DNA from: Pleurocapsa sp. PCC 7319
Lineage (GTDB): Bacteria > Cyanobacteriota > Cyanobacteriia > Cyanobacteriales > Xenococcaceae
Reading direction: 5' to 3'
NCBI RefSeq assembly: GCF_000332195.1
Contig: NZ_KB235922.1
Coordinates: 682,001-746,000 of the forward strand
Length of the DNA: 64,000 nt
Positions 47,101-55,089 of this stretch are shown here, piece after piece (positions within the stretch are counted from its first letter, which is position 1; each line of letters starts with the position of its first letter). The notes under the pieces were generated by a model. The model did not search any database. It was not told the origin of the DNA and worked only from the letters and a program-made list of their open reading frames with translations. Made by a program: the position numbers and the translations under genes.

Positions 47101-47634
47101 GATGGGGTAATTGACCTGGATTTTCTCGCCAGTGTCAATCAAGCCAAGATTTCTGGGATTGAAATTCAACCGGCTTCTCCAGTAACTCACATTAACGCGG
47201 GAGGAAATTCATATACCGATCTTAGTGGACAGCAATGGCTCCAGGGTGAAGGTTTTAGTCCGGTAAAAACTTTTACTAGCTCCCAGGCGATCGCCAATAC
47301 GGAAGATGATACTCTTTATCAATCGGAATATTTTGGTCAAAACTTCTCCTACACTCAGGCAGTAGAAAATGGCAACTACGATATCACCCTCAAGTTTGCC
47401 GAAATTTACTTTAATCAAGCAGGAAAACGAGTATTTGATGTCGTCTTGGAAGACCAACTGATTCTCGATGATTTTGATTTAGTTGCCGAAGCAGGAGGCA
47501 AAAATATCGCCTTAGATCGAACCTTTACTGTTCAAGTCAATGATGGGGTAATTGACCTGGATTTTCTCGCCAGTGTCAACCAAGCCAAGATTTCTGGGAT
47601 TGAAATTGAGCAAAATTTTACTATTGAATTTTAA
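44185..47634 (+). CDS. Calx-beta/LamG/malectin adhesin-like protein, 3' part of a split gene
   Basis: An 1149-aa frame that has no proper start of its own. It opens at TTG, while the coding sequence extends upstream as FDLNLENATDD in the same frame to about 44148. Domains in order: two Calx-beta domains (about 15-120 and 130-240, with VDYATADGTAI and VTYDTEDGTAK), a ConA/LamG-like domain (about 255-470), a second LamG domain (about 550-700, starting LKLDGTNDYLKIPDS and ending in a FRIWSVARTAAEIQ block), then two malectin domains (about 850-985 and 995-1140). There is no RTX glycine-rich repeat or cell-wall anchor. It is a probable secreted carbohydrate-binding part of the upstream metalloprotease. 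Confidence 0.82.
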   Translation: MGNTPGEMVISNNGALPSIRVGDAGVLSSIPIKDADGKIINSTGLLFKISLDAPSNQTVRVDYATADGTAIAESDYDAKDKTLTFQPGETEKQVFVGVTLDEISEDDEHLYLNLTNPINATIADNQAVGTIEETRSLSVSDLEVSEDGTAAIFTVSLDQPSVHGVFVTYDTEDGTAKAGADYIKTSGRLFIKAGEANGTVSVPLINNNLTEDNETFFLNLSQPKYVFVDDEQGQAIILNDDPLLTENPGGIHEGLQLWLKGDAGITSNNGQIVSWEDNSQVQLNVGQDTAESRPNIDTELLNYNPVLSFDGDDLLETADTLPEDFVQNSSVFVVTKSNSNSNNFLFTLDNTGWGRFLAHMPWGNNIHFDAGGTGDGRLSIPYSNSGATEFSTWHFSSETDVGQNIFHNGLSVASDSNTQNPITKNRKFQLGRQYDGEIAEVIVYNQALGKSDRLAVDSYLGIKYGLTLDQTVATNYINSDGLVWWDAIQATEYKNDVAGIAKDHNSGLAQVKSRSSNANSIITIKAEDTVNGLEDGEALVWGNKDRTVSKNTLKLDGTNDYLKIPDSDAIDFSKDQDFTIEVQVKTDGSTANDAIVEKWGQSGGYPFIIRYKSNGTIIAARFDRSNSPHLTSSTKINDGEFHHIAFVKSGDQLQLYIDGKLESTATDTTTGITTNTSPLYLGSRGGNNEFFNGNLKDFRIWSVARTAAEIQTSQDYVDPNSDGLVAYLPLESDANDITNNGNHGTFHNGASIEPIEAIDLSKRIWQVQEKQGDVGTVSVSFDLTELGQQLPIENYALQIASEQTFSDAISFIHGRQLEDSTLTFTGINFKDGEYFTLDTEVDHPPNTLKNTTEIYVNAGAHDFVDSNGRQWLQGEGFSSVKTFTSSQAISNTEDDALYQSEYFGQKFSYTQAVENGNYDVTLKFAEIYFNQEGKRVFDVALEDQLILDDFDLVAEAGGKNRALDRTFTVQVNDGVIDLDFLASVNQAKISGIEIQPASPVTHINAGGNSYTDLSGQQWLQGEGFSPVKTFTSSQAIANTEDDTLYQSEYFGQNFSYTQAVENGNYDITLKFAEIYFNQAGKRVFDVVLEDQLILDDFDLVAEAGGKNIALDRTFTVQVNDGVIDLDFLASVNQAKISGIEIEQNFTIEF
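46739..47634 (+). repeat. Tandem duplication of a malectin domain, 441-bp period
   Basis: Two copies of a malectin domain lie in tandem, with equivalent bases offset by exactly 441 bp (147 codons), for example GGAC at 46786 and 47227. Long stretches are identical in DNA, including synonymous positions, so the duplication is recent or homogenised. Confidence 0.88.
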
Positions 47635-47731
47635 CTGACTCCAAAAGAATAAGATTAGTAATAGTTATCAATACTGCTTAATTTTTAGCCGAGAAGTATT
47701 GGTCATCAGTTAACGACTAAGAGTTAAGTTT

Positions 47732-49693
47732 ATGGGGTGTGGATTGCAGCGGATTAAGGCAGTCATCTTGTTATGTGTTTTGACTTTATGGTTGATAGCG
47801 TTGCCGAGTTTGAGTTTAGCTCAAACAGACAACAAGAATACTCCAGATAAAGCACCAGTAGAATTAGATGGTCGGACTTTATTTGAAGTAGGAAATTTTG
47901 GTATTTTCACTGCCAGAGAACGAGCCGACCAAATCAATGGTGTACTTCTTGATTTAGTTGATACTAAAGACGTGATCGATTTGGAAGTAATTGAAGACAA
48001 AAATCAAGTAGCGATTCGTAACAGTGCTACTGACCCTTTACCTAATGGAGAATTGCAATCAGAGCGTCATATTTTGACAGTAACCGAAGCTGATGTAATT
48101 TCAGCGATGAATAATTCATCACAAGCTAAAATATGGGTAGAAAAGCTTGAAAATGCCATAAAAAGAGGTAGATCGGAACGTAGTCCTCAAAATTTATTGA
48201 AAGCTGCCCTCATTGCTGTTGGTTTAGTTTTGGGGGCAATTATAATTCAGGTTAGTCTACAAATACTACGTCCCTTGAGTTTGCGTCAGCTAGACCGAGT
48301 TTTTCACCATAATTCACTGCTTGATGGTTGGGAAGAATTGATATCTCAGTTCTTACGATTAGTATTTATAACCTTACCTTTATTGCTCTGGAGTGGGGTA
48401 TTTTTTGTAGTCACTAATCTTTTCCCCCAAGCTCGCGGATATCGTTCCCGAATATTCTCAATCCTCTCTTCTCCCATCATTACTTTAGGAAATAGTAGCT
48501 ACTCGGCTTTAGGTGTACTATTGTTGCTGGCTTTGACCTTGGGCTTGTGGTTTGCTGTCAAAAACCTAACTAAAGTAATCAAATCTTATATTTTAAGCTA
48601 CACCATAGCAGATCGAGGATTACAGGAAGTTGTAGCGATCTTAACCCAATATATTTTGACTTTTCTGGGTGTAATTGTTTTATGGCAAATATGGGGGTTC
48701 GATATCAGTGCTCTGGCAATTATCGCTAGTGTTCTCAGTGTGGGGATTGGTTTTGGCTTGCAAAACATAACTAATAATTTTATTAGTGGTTTGATTCTTA
48801 ATTTGGAAAGACCGATAAAAGTTGGGGACTTGATCGATGTTGGGGATTTGGTCGGTACAGTTCACAGGATTGGCGCACGAAGTACGGAAGTAGTAACTTT
48901 GGATCGAGTATCAATTGTAGTTCCTAATTCTCAGTTATTAGAAAATCGAGTTGTTAATTGGAACCATAACGATCCGATTTCACGTTTGCGCTTGTCTGTG
49001 GGGGTTGCTTATGGTTCTGATCTGAGGAAAGTCAAAGCGGCACTACTCAATGCAGCTAAAAAACACTCTGATGTACTTAGAACTCCTCGTCCTCAAGTTT
49101 GGTTTCAGGAATTTGGCGATAGTTCTCTGAAATTTGAGCTTTTGGTGTGGATCAAAGATCCCCGTAAGCAGTTTCGTCTTAAAAGCGATTTAAATTACTT
49201 GATTGATTCTAATTTACGTCGTTATGGTATTGAAATCCCCTTTCCTCAAAGAGATTTACATTTACAATCGCCTTATTTAGAAGAGCTATTTAGGTCTTGG
49301 TTGATAGCCCAAGGTTTTAATCCTCCTCAAGGAAAGTTATCTAAAAAAGATATTGTGCTTCAGTCTCCCTCGGCAAAACAAGTAGACCCTGAAGAATTAA
49401 TCGGTTCTTTAGAAGAGAGACTTTCTAATGAGGAGATACATCAAATAGTGGCTCAGATGCGCTCAAGTGATGGTTTAAATATTCGCGATCGCCGTTATCG
49501 ACTGAATTTTTATCGAGCTTGTTTTATCGGCTCGGAAGCTGTTGATTGGTTAGTACGGAAACAACATTTTACTAGGGAAGAAGCACTTGAATTCGGTCAG
49601 ATTTTAATGGAACGAGGTATCATTTTTCACGTCACCGATGAACACTCTTTCCGCGACGAGTTTTTGTTTTATAGTTTTAACAAAAGCTATTAG
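47732..49693 (+). CDS. MscS-type mechanosensitive channel fused to a C-terminal DEP domain
   Basis: A 653-aa membrane protein. A signal peptide (residues 1-30, ending SLAQ) is followed by a periplasmic region (about 35-150) and transmembrane segments at about 158-178, 205-230, 258-280 and 305-345. The MscS pore helix and beta domain follow, with VGIGFGLQNITNNFISGLIL and RPIKVGDLIDVGDLVGTVHRIGARST. The alpha/beta cage domain runs to about 510. Residues 576-653 form a DEP domain, with FIGSEAVDWLVRKQHFTREEA, FGQILMERGIIFHVTDEHSF and a terminal FYSF. DEP domains usually mediate membrane or GPCR-pathway targeting in eukaryotes. Fusion to a channel suggests a docking or gating role at the cytosolic face. 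It is monocistronic. Confidence 0.88.
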   Translation: MGCGLQRIKAVILLCVLTLWLIALPSLSLAQTDNKNTPDKAPVELDGRTLFEVGNFGIFTARERADQINGVLLDLVDTKDVIDLEVIEDKNQVAIRNSATDPLPNGELQSERHILTVTEADVISAMNNSSQAKIWVEKLENAIKRGRSERSPQNLLKAALIAVGLVLGAIIIQVSLQILRPLSLRQLDRVFHHNSLLDGWEELISQFLRLVFITLPLLLWSGVFFVVTNLFPQARGYRSRIFSILSSPIITLGNSSYSALGVLLLLALTLGLWFAVKNLTKVIKSYILSYTIADRGLQEVVAILTQYILTFLGVIVLWQIWGFDISALAIIASVLSVGIGFGLQNITNNFISGLILNLERPIKVGDLIDVGDLVGTVHRIGARSTEVVTLDRVSIVVPNSQLLENRVVNWNHNDPISRLRLSVGVAYGSDLRKVKAALLNAAKKHSDVLRTPRPQVWFQEFGDSSLKFELLVWIKDPRKQFRLKSDLNYLIDSNLRRYGIEIPFPQRDLHLQSPYLEELFRSWLIAQGFNPPQGKLSKKDIVLQSPSAKQVDPEELIGSLEERLSNEEIHQIVAQMRSSDGLNIRDRRYRLNFYRACFIGSEAVDWLVRKQHFTREEALEFGQILMERGIIFHVTDEHSFRDEFLFYSFNKSY

Positions 49694-49721
49694 TTAATAC
49701 TCTTGTTGTCTAGATAGTTGT

Positions 49722-50945
49722 CTAAATAATAGCTTCAATTGCTGCTTCTAGGGCGATCGCAATATGAGTCCAGTGGGTTCCTCCTTGACAAAAGGCGATA
49801 TAAGGCTCACGCAAAGGACCATCAGCCGAAAACTCAGAAGTACTACCATCGACAAATGTTCCTCCAGCCATCACCAATTTACTCTCGTATCCAGGCATTG
49901 CATCAGGAACGGGTTCCAAAAAGGAATCTACAGGAGAATGCTGTTGTATCGCTTTACAAAAGGCAATGAGCTTTTCTGGAGAACCCAATTGAATTGCTTG
50001 AATAATATCTCGACGGGGAACTAAAGGCACTGGATTCACAGGATATCCCAAGCGTTCAAAAACGTAGGCAATTAAATGGCTGCCTTTGATTGCTTCTCCT
50101 ACCATTTGCGATGCTAGAAATAATCCCTGGAACATAAGTCGATTTTGAGATAAAGTCGCTCCGCCACTACTGCCAATACCTGGTGCAGTTAAGCGACAAG
50201 CCGCCGCCTCTACTAATTCCTTTTTCCCCGCTATATAGCCTCCTGCAGTAACAATCGTTCCCCCTGGGTTTTTAATTAAAGAGCCTGCGATCAGATCTGC
50301 TCCTACTGCTGTTGGCTCCCGATCGGTAACAAATTCGCCATAACAATTATCGACAAAACAGACAGTATGGGAATTTTGCTTTTTGACCAACTCGACAATT
50401 CTGCCAATATCTTCAATCGATAGGCTAGGTCGCCAAGAATAACCACAAGAACGTTGGATTAAGACTAAACGAGTTTTATTGGTAACGGCGGTGCTGAGAG
50501 CTTCCCAGTCAATAGTTTCTGCCTCAGTCAATTCTAGCTGACGATAATCAATCTGAAAATCCTTAAGTGAACCCTGATTCTTACCTCGTAAACCAATTAC
50601 TTCCTCTAGGGTGTCGTAGGGTGCACCTGCCACCGCTAACATTTCGTCCCCTGGGCGTAGGACTCCATACAAGGCGCTGGCGATCGCATGAGTCCCAGAA
50701 ACAAACTGTACTCTCACCGCAGCAGCCTCGGCATTCATAATTTTGGCAAACACTTGGTCTAGAGTTTCTCGTCCTAAATCATCGTGTCCGTAGCCACTCA
50801 CGCTAGCAAAATGTTGCACACCAACACGATGATGGCGAAAAGCGAATAAAACTTTTTTTAGATTTTCCTTGACCTGGGTGTCAATACCAGAAAAAATCGG
50901 TATTAGTGCATTTTCTGCTTCTAGGAGCAGATTGTTGATTTTCAT
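49722..50945 (-). CDS. PLP-dependent methionine gamma-lyase family protein (aluminium-resistance/YnbB type)
   Basis: A 407-aa fold-type I PLP enzyme of the Met_gamma_lyase group (PF06838). Family blocks are SVSGYGHDDLGRETLD, VRVQFVSGTHAIASALYGVLRPGDEML, the PLP-site region CFVDNCYGEFV and LIAGSLIKNPGG with the Schiff-base Lys, and TAPGIGSSGG. The physiological reaction is not firmly established; carbon-sulfur lyase activity is assumed from homology. I chose ATG 50945. A GTG at 50981 would add 12 residues without a better ribosome-binding site. It is convergent with the MscS-DEP gene (28 bp between stops). Confidence 0.9.
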   Translation of the reverse strand: MKINNLLLEAENALIPIFSGIDTQVKENLKKVLFAFRHHRVGVQHFASVSGYGHDDLGRETLDQVFAKIMNAEAAAVRVQFVSGTHAIASALYGVLRPGDEMLAVAGAPYDTLEEVIGLRGKNQGSLKDFQIDYRQLELTEAETIDWEALSTAVTNKTRLVLIQRSCGYSWRPSLSIEDIGRIVELVKKQNSHTVCFVDNCYGEFVTDREPTAVGADLIAGSLIKNPGGTIVTAGGYIAGKKELVEAAACRLTAPGIGSSGGATLSQNRLMFQGLFLASQMVGEAIKGSHLIAYVFERLGYPVNPVPLVPRRDIIQAIQLGSPEKLIAFCKAIQQHSPVDSFLEPVPDAMPGYESKLVMAGGTFVDGSTSEFSADGPLREPYIAFCQGGTHWTHIAIALEAAIEAII

Positions 50946-51175
50946 ATTTTTGATGGAGAGCTTGGTTTTGTTTTCGGTCACTTACCAAAAAACTTTTTCG
51001 TTGTTCATGTCAATACTGGTATGTCTTGAAGACCAATCCCAGACAAATCCATTGAATAATATTTTGAGATGACAAGGTGTGAAAAATTAGTATTTTTGCT
51101 ATTGTCTTCTTCTTTATTAATGTATTGAATACACAATACAAAAATATTGCATGGAGTTGAAATTAAGGTTATTAA

Positions 51176-51994
51176 ATGACAGTTGCGACATCAGAAAAAA
51201 TCCCTCCAGCCTGGGGGACGATTATATACATGGCTGTAATCCACTTTGTAGCTCTATTTGCTCTTTTTCCCAGCAATTTTAGTTGGCAAGCTCTTGGGGT
51301 AGCTTTCATACTTTACTTTATTACAGCAGGAGTAGGAATTACCTTGGGATTTCATCGTCTCGTATCCCATCGTAGTTATGAGGTTCCCAAAATAGTCGAA
51401 TATTTTTTAATTTTTTGTGGTACGCTTGCAGGTCAAGGAGGTCCCCTAGACTGGATCGGACTTCATCGTATCCATCATCAATATTCTGATACTGAATTTG
51501 ATCCTCATAATTCTCTTAAAGGTTTTTACTGGAGTCATTTAGGCTGGATGTTATGCCAGAATCCTGCCAATGAAAAAATTCCTCGCTATACCAAAGATAT
51601 TTCCGGCGATCGCTTTTATCAAGTTTGTCAACATGGCATGATACCTTTTCAGGTTGTCTTAGCATTAATTCTCTATTATTGGGGAGGTCTGCCATTTGTT
51701 GTCTGGGGGATTTTTGTTCGTCTAGTAATCGTATTTCATTGCACTTGGTTTGTGAATAGCGCGACTCATAAATTTGGCTATAAAAGTTATGAATCTAATG
51801 ATACTTCTCTCAACTGTTGGTGGGTAGCATTGCTGACGTTTGGAGAAGGTTGGCACAATAATCACCATGCTTTTCAATACTCTGCTCGCCATGGCTTAAA
51901 GTGGTGGGAAATTGACTTAACTTGGATTATGATTCAAACTTTATCTTGGCTCGGGTTAGCAAAAAATATCAAGTTACCGCCCAATAAGGCTTGA
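51176..51994 (+). CDS. desC: Acyl-lipid/acyl-CoA delta-9-type fatty acid desaturase
   Basis: A 272-aa membrane di-iron desaturase that introduces the first double bond into saturated acyl chains of membrane lipids. The three histidine boxes are intact: HRLVSH near residue 60, HRIHH near 97, and HNNHH near 229. Hydrophobic segments at about 17-60 and 155-185 span the membrane in pairs. Length and the GEGWHNNHHAFQYSARHG block fit the cyanobacterial DesC group. In cyanobacteria these genes are often cold-regulated, but no cold-box element can be asserted here. It stands alone with its own terminator. Confidence 0.93.
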   Translation: MTVATSEKIPPAWGTIIYMAVIHFVALFALFPSNFSWQALGVAFILYFITAGVGITLGFHRLVSHRSYEVPKIVEYFLIFCGTLAGQGGPLDWIGLHRIHHQYSDTEFDPHNSLKGFYWSHLGWMLCQNPANEKIPRYTKDISGDRFYQVCQHGMIPFQVVLALILYYWGGLPFVVWGIFVRLVIVFHCTWFVNSATHKFGYKSYESNDTSLNCWWVALLTFGEGWHNNHHAFQYSARHGLKWWEIDLTWIMIQTLSWLGLAKNIKLPPNKA

Positions 51995-52024
51995 CCGTTA
52001 TCAAGATAATATAAAACTATTTCC

Positions 52025-52074
52025 ATAGACAATAGATTGAGTTCTTTAACTAGTTACCTCTATTGTCTATTTTT
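52025..52074 (+). terminator. Intrinsic terminator of the desaturase gene
   Basis: A perfect 12-bp stem (52025-52036 ATAGACAATAGA with 52059-52070), a 22-base loop and TTTT. It starts about 30 bp after the stop codon. Confidence 0.78.
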
Positions 52075-52132
52075 AGTTTAATTTTATATTTAGAGTAATA
52101 TCATTTCAGTTTTTGGGTAAGACAGATTATTT

Positions 52133-52160
52133 GTAGGGGCGAACCGCAGTTCGCCCTTAC
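52133..52160. repeat. 28-bp interspersed palindrome (GTAGGGGCGAAC...GTTCGCCCTTAC)
   Basis: GTAGGGGCGAAC-cgca-GTTCGCCCTTAC forms a near-perfect 12-bp stem. A palindrome of this GTAGGGGCGAAC form is widespread between genes in many cyanobacterial genomes, from memory. Only one copy is in the window. Confidence 0.7.
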
Positions 52161-52298
52161 CACAAGATTACGTGTCTCAAATATTATCCAAATTGATATA
52201 ATGCGGATTCTGGATGGCGCGAATTATGAAAAGAAACGTAAATATATTATTACAATATGGATATTAAAGAAATCGACTGTAATAATATCCAATAACTT

Positions 52299-52640
52299 AT
52301 GACAGATACTATTTTTGGCAAGATTATTCGCCGCGAAATTCCTGCCGATATTGTCTATGAAGATGATTTAGCCTTGGCGTTTAAAGATGTTAATCCCCAA
52401 GCACCAACTCACATTTTAGTTATTCCCAAAAAACCAATTCCCCGTTTGTCAGAGTCCAGTCAAGTAGATAGTTCGCTTATGGGTCATCTATTGATGACAG
52501 TTAAGAAAGTTGCCGAGCAAGCAAATCTCCACAACGGTTATCGAGTAGTGATCAATAATGGTGTCGATGCCGGACAAAGTGTGGATCATCTACATTTGCA
52601 TATTTTAGGCGATCGCCCCATGAAGTGGCCTCCAGGATAA
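52299..52640 (+). CDS. HIT-family nucleotide-binding protein (HINT type)
   Basis: A 113-aa histidine-triad protein, a purine nucleotide phosphoramidase or hydrolase. The N-terminal [19 protein letters not shown] and the C-terminal catalytic [12 protein letters not shown] near residue 97 are diagnostic of the HINT branch. Full length. Its stop lies 5 bp from the stop of the convergent ExbD gene. The spacer before it carries a repeat palindrome. Confidence 0.96.
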   Translation: MTDTIFGKIIRREIPADIVYEDDLALAFKDVNPQAPTHILVIPKKPIPRLSESSQVDSSLMGHLLMTVKKVAEQANLHNGYRVVINNGVDAGQSVDHLHLHILGDRPMKWPPG

Positions 52641-52645
52641 AAGTT

Positions 52646-53203
52646 CTAAGGAGTAGGTGGAGCAGGTGGATTAGGGAAAGGATCGATGCTATTGGGTAAT
52701 CCTGGCAAAGCTGGATTTACTCCTGGAGTAGGTTGGATTGTTGGCGGTGCGGAGCCTTCGGGAAGTGTTGCTAATGCCACGCGATTTCCTCCGACCTCCC
52801 GTAGAATATCTAATACTTCTACTACCTCTCTATAAGTGGAATTTTTCGCAGCATACAAGGTCATTAAGCCATCAGGATTGGACTGACGATATTTTTTGAT
52901 TTCCCAGGCTAAATCACTACGGCTCACTAAATTTTGATCGACATAAAGCTGACCAATATCATCAATAGTCACAATTAAAATATTCTGCATTTGAGGAGCG
53001 CCTGTTTTTGCTTGGGGCAAGTCCAAGCTAATTGCTTGCTGACGGGAAAAATTAACCGCTGCCAAGATAAAAAAGGTCAAAATACAAAAAATAACATCAA
53101 TCAGGGGCAGAATTTCAATATTTGCTCCACTTGATTCCCCTTCATCTTGCCAAAGCTTCATTGGCTTGATCGGTCGCGGCTGATATTTTTTTTTGGAGGT
53201 CAT
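52646..53203 (-). CDS. exbD: ExbD/TolR-type proton-channel accessory protein
   Basis: A 185-aa protein with one TM helix (about residues 32-52) that holds the essential Asp in LPLIDVIFCILTFFIL. The periplasmic domain covers about 60-150 (VTIDDIGQLYVDQ, REVVEVLDILREVGG). A Pro-rich tail of about 30 residues (about 150-185) ends PPAPPTP, longer than in E. coli ExbD. With the upstream ExbB gene it forms a proton-driven motor that energises TonB- or TolA-like proteins; neither is in the window. It is 100 bp downstream of exbB and probably co-transcribed. Confidence 0.93.
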   Translation of the reverse strand: MTSKKKYQPRPIKPMKLWQDEGESSGANIEILPLIDVIFCILTFFILAAVNFSRQQAISLDLPQAKTGAPQMQNILIVTIDDIGQLYVDQNLVSRSDLAWEIKKYRQSNPDGLMTLYAAKNSTYREVVEVLDILREVGGNRVALATLPEGSAPPTIQPTPGVNPALPGLPNSIDPFPNPPAPPTP

Positions 53204-53303
53204 GGAATATCAATAAGTATAAGATTGAAGAAATAAAAGGTGATTTCTGGGTTGACAGTTAAAATTTGCGGGATTAATCACGGATGTAATCATTTATTGT
53301 CTG

Positions 53304-54002
53304 TTATTCCTTAAATCCTGGTGGTTTAATATTGACAAAAGAATAATCCTCATCTGCAACTACTACTCCTTCATCTTCTGATTTCATCCAGCGATCGCGA
53401 TACATAACTTCCAAGCGACTACCAGTACGTCGTAACACTCTAACTTGATTTGACCAAAAAGCCTGAAACAGACGATAAAAACTGAGACTAATTATCGCTA
53501 CCAATAGACCAACTGCTGTTGAGATTAAAGATTCCCCAATACCTAAAGTTACTCCAGAGGAATCTGCTGTACCCAAATCACTGATTTTGATTGAGCTTAA
53601 GGCTTGAATTAACCCCCAGACTGTACCAAACAAACCTAATAGGGGAGAAAGGGCAATAATCGCCTCCAAAATTTTGTCTCCTTTGCGCATTCTCGCTAAT
53701 TGTTCTTCGGCTGCCGATTCCAAGGCAATATGAAAGATATCAGGATCAGGATTAGACAATCGAAAGGGAGAATAAACAAAATTACCTAGAGGGTGATGAA
53801 TGTGTTCCTGGGCAATTTTACCGACTAAATCCCAGTTACGTTCGGCCGCTTCCATAATGCGGTTAAATATTTTTTTCTCTTTGAAAAGTACTCTTGACCA
53901 AAACCAAAGTCGCTCTAAAATTGTTGAGATAGACAATACTGAAAGCAGAAGCAGTGGATACATCGAGATACCACCCTTTTCGATAATTTCCAGAAAATTC
54001 AC
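53304..54002 (-). CDS. exbB: MotA/TolQ/ExbB proton-channel family protein
   Basis: A 232-aa inner-membrane protein with three hydrophobic segments (about residues 14-31, 112-135 and 155-180). The family block [15 protein letters not shown] lies in TM2 and [17 protein letters not shown] in TM3. It starts with GTG at 54002, with GGAGG twelve bases upstream; an internal ATG at 53963 is less well supported and would shorten the first helix. It pairs with ExbD downstream. No TonB or outer-membrane receptor is adjacent. Confidence 0.92.
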   Translation of the reverse strand: MNFLEIIEKGGISMYPLLLLSVLSISTILERLWFWSRVLFKEKKIFNRIMEAAERNWDLVGKIAQEHIHHPLGNFVYSPFRLSNPDPDIFHIALESAAEEQLARMRKGDKILEAIIALSPLLGLFGTVWGLIQALSSIKISDLGTADSSGVTLGIGESLISTAVGLLVAIISLSFYRLFQAFWSNQVRVLRRTGSRLEVMYRDRWMKSEDEGVVVADEDYSFVNIKPPGFKE

Positions 54003-54253
54003 AGTAATTAATTACCTCCAGTAATATTTTTGGCTTAAATTATTTCTCCAACAGTTTAAGCTATTCCTGTCTCAATCTATCGATATAGATAGCATGGGTT
54101 TGAACAAAATCAAGAATAATAAAATTTTTCTAACACGGGTTTCAATTAATGTCTAGAATTTGTCGATCAGAACAGTCAAAAAACTAAGATAATTCTTAAT
54201 ATTAGGTTATTCTAGCGTCTTTGTTTGAGACATATATAATAAACGTAAACTCC
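54003..54253. other. Intergenic region
   Basis: A 250-bp AT-rich spacer between the SDR gene and exbB, both leftward. It probably holds the exbB promoter and lacks an evident terminator or frame. Confidence 0.35.
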
Positions 54254-55009
54254 TTATAAATGCGAAAAAAGCTGTTCCCAATTAGTATTCTGAGGACGTT
54301 CTCCAGAATTAATTATGGCAAAATCTCGATTAACTGCCAGCTCATAAAATAGTGATTCTACACAAACATTAGCTACATCAACACGACTAGTTTCCCCGTT
54401 TAACCGATCTCCGTTCTCAAGAACTACGGCTTTTTTGCCATCGGTTTTGGCTCGAATTAAAGTATTTAAATCATAGGAAGTATAAGGACCATCAATCAAA
54501 CGCCCAGGACGAATAATAGTGTAAGGAAAACCGGAAGCAATTATTGCTTTTTCCGCCTCAAGTTTGGCATCTAGAACTCCAAAGAGATTGAGAAGCTTAA
54601 AAGGAAACTGCTCTTTACGCAATACACCACAGGAAGAGACAAAGACAAACCGTTTTAAATCATGGGGTGCATTAGCAACCAGGTTTTTTACCCCTTCGCT
54701 ATCTACAGCTTGAGGATCATTAGAAGGTTGAACAAAATTAATAAAATCCCAACGCGCTGACGGGAAAGCCGTTGTCCCAGTACAGCAGATTATATAGTCT
54801 ACTCCCTTGGTAGCGCTAACGAGAGTATTTGGCTCACGAAGATCTCCTTCCAAGAGTTCAACTTGGCGATCAAACATTGATTCAGCTTGAGCTTTATTTC
54901 TGGTTAAGCCACGAACATTCAAGTTTTTGGCTAATAGTTTAGCCGCAACTAGCTGACCCACACCACCAGTAATACCAGCAACCAAAATCAGATCGGATTT
55001 AGATACCAT
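54254..55009 (-). CDS. NAD(P)-binding atypical SDR (NmrA/Tic62-like)
   Basis: A 251-aa Rossmann protein. The cofactor motif is ILVAGITGGVGQLVAAKL (residues 8-25). DLREPNTLVSATKGVDYIICCTG and FVFVSSCGVL follow. The usual catalytic YxxxK is replaced by LEAEKAI, so it belongs to the atypical SDRs, which include NmrA-like redox sensors, Tic62 and photosynthesis assembly factors. The substrate is unknown. It is 80 bp downstream of ftsH, but the ftsH terminator separates them, so it may have its own promoter. Confidence 0.88.
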   Translation of the reverse strand: MVSKSDLILVAGITGGVGQLVAAKLLAKNLNVRGLTRNKAQAESMFDRQVELLEGDLREPNTLVSATKGVDYIICCTGTTAFPSARWDFINFVQPSNDPQAVDSEGVKNLVANAPHDLKRFVFVSSCGVLRKEQFPFKLLNLFGVLDAKLEAEKAIIASGFPYTIIRPGRLIDGPYTSYDLNTLIRAKTDGKKAVVLENGDRLNGETSRVDVANVCVESLFYELAVNRDFAIINSGERPQNTNWEQLFSHL

Positions 55010-55032
55010 CTAAAAAATACTAGATTCAACAA

Positions 55033-55061
55033 TAAAAAAAGGATAGCCTAAAGACTATCCC
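55033..55061 (-). terminator. Intrinsic terminator of ftsH
   Basis: On the minus strand GGATAG and CTATCC arms (55060-55055 and 55046-55041) with an 8-base loop, followed by a run of seven T, about 30 bp after the ftsH stop. Confidence 0.85.
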
Positions 55062-55089
55062 AATTAACATTAAATTCGATCAATCAAGA

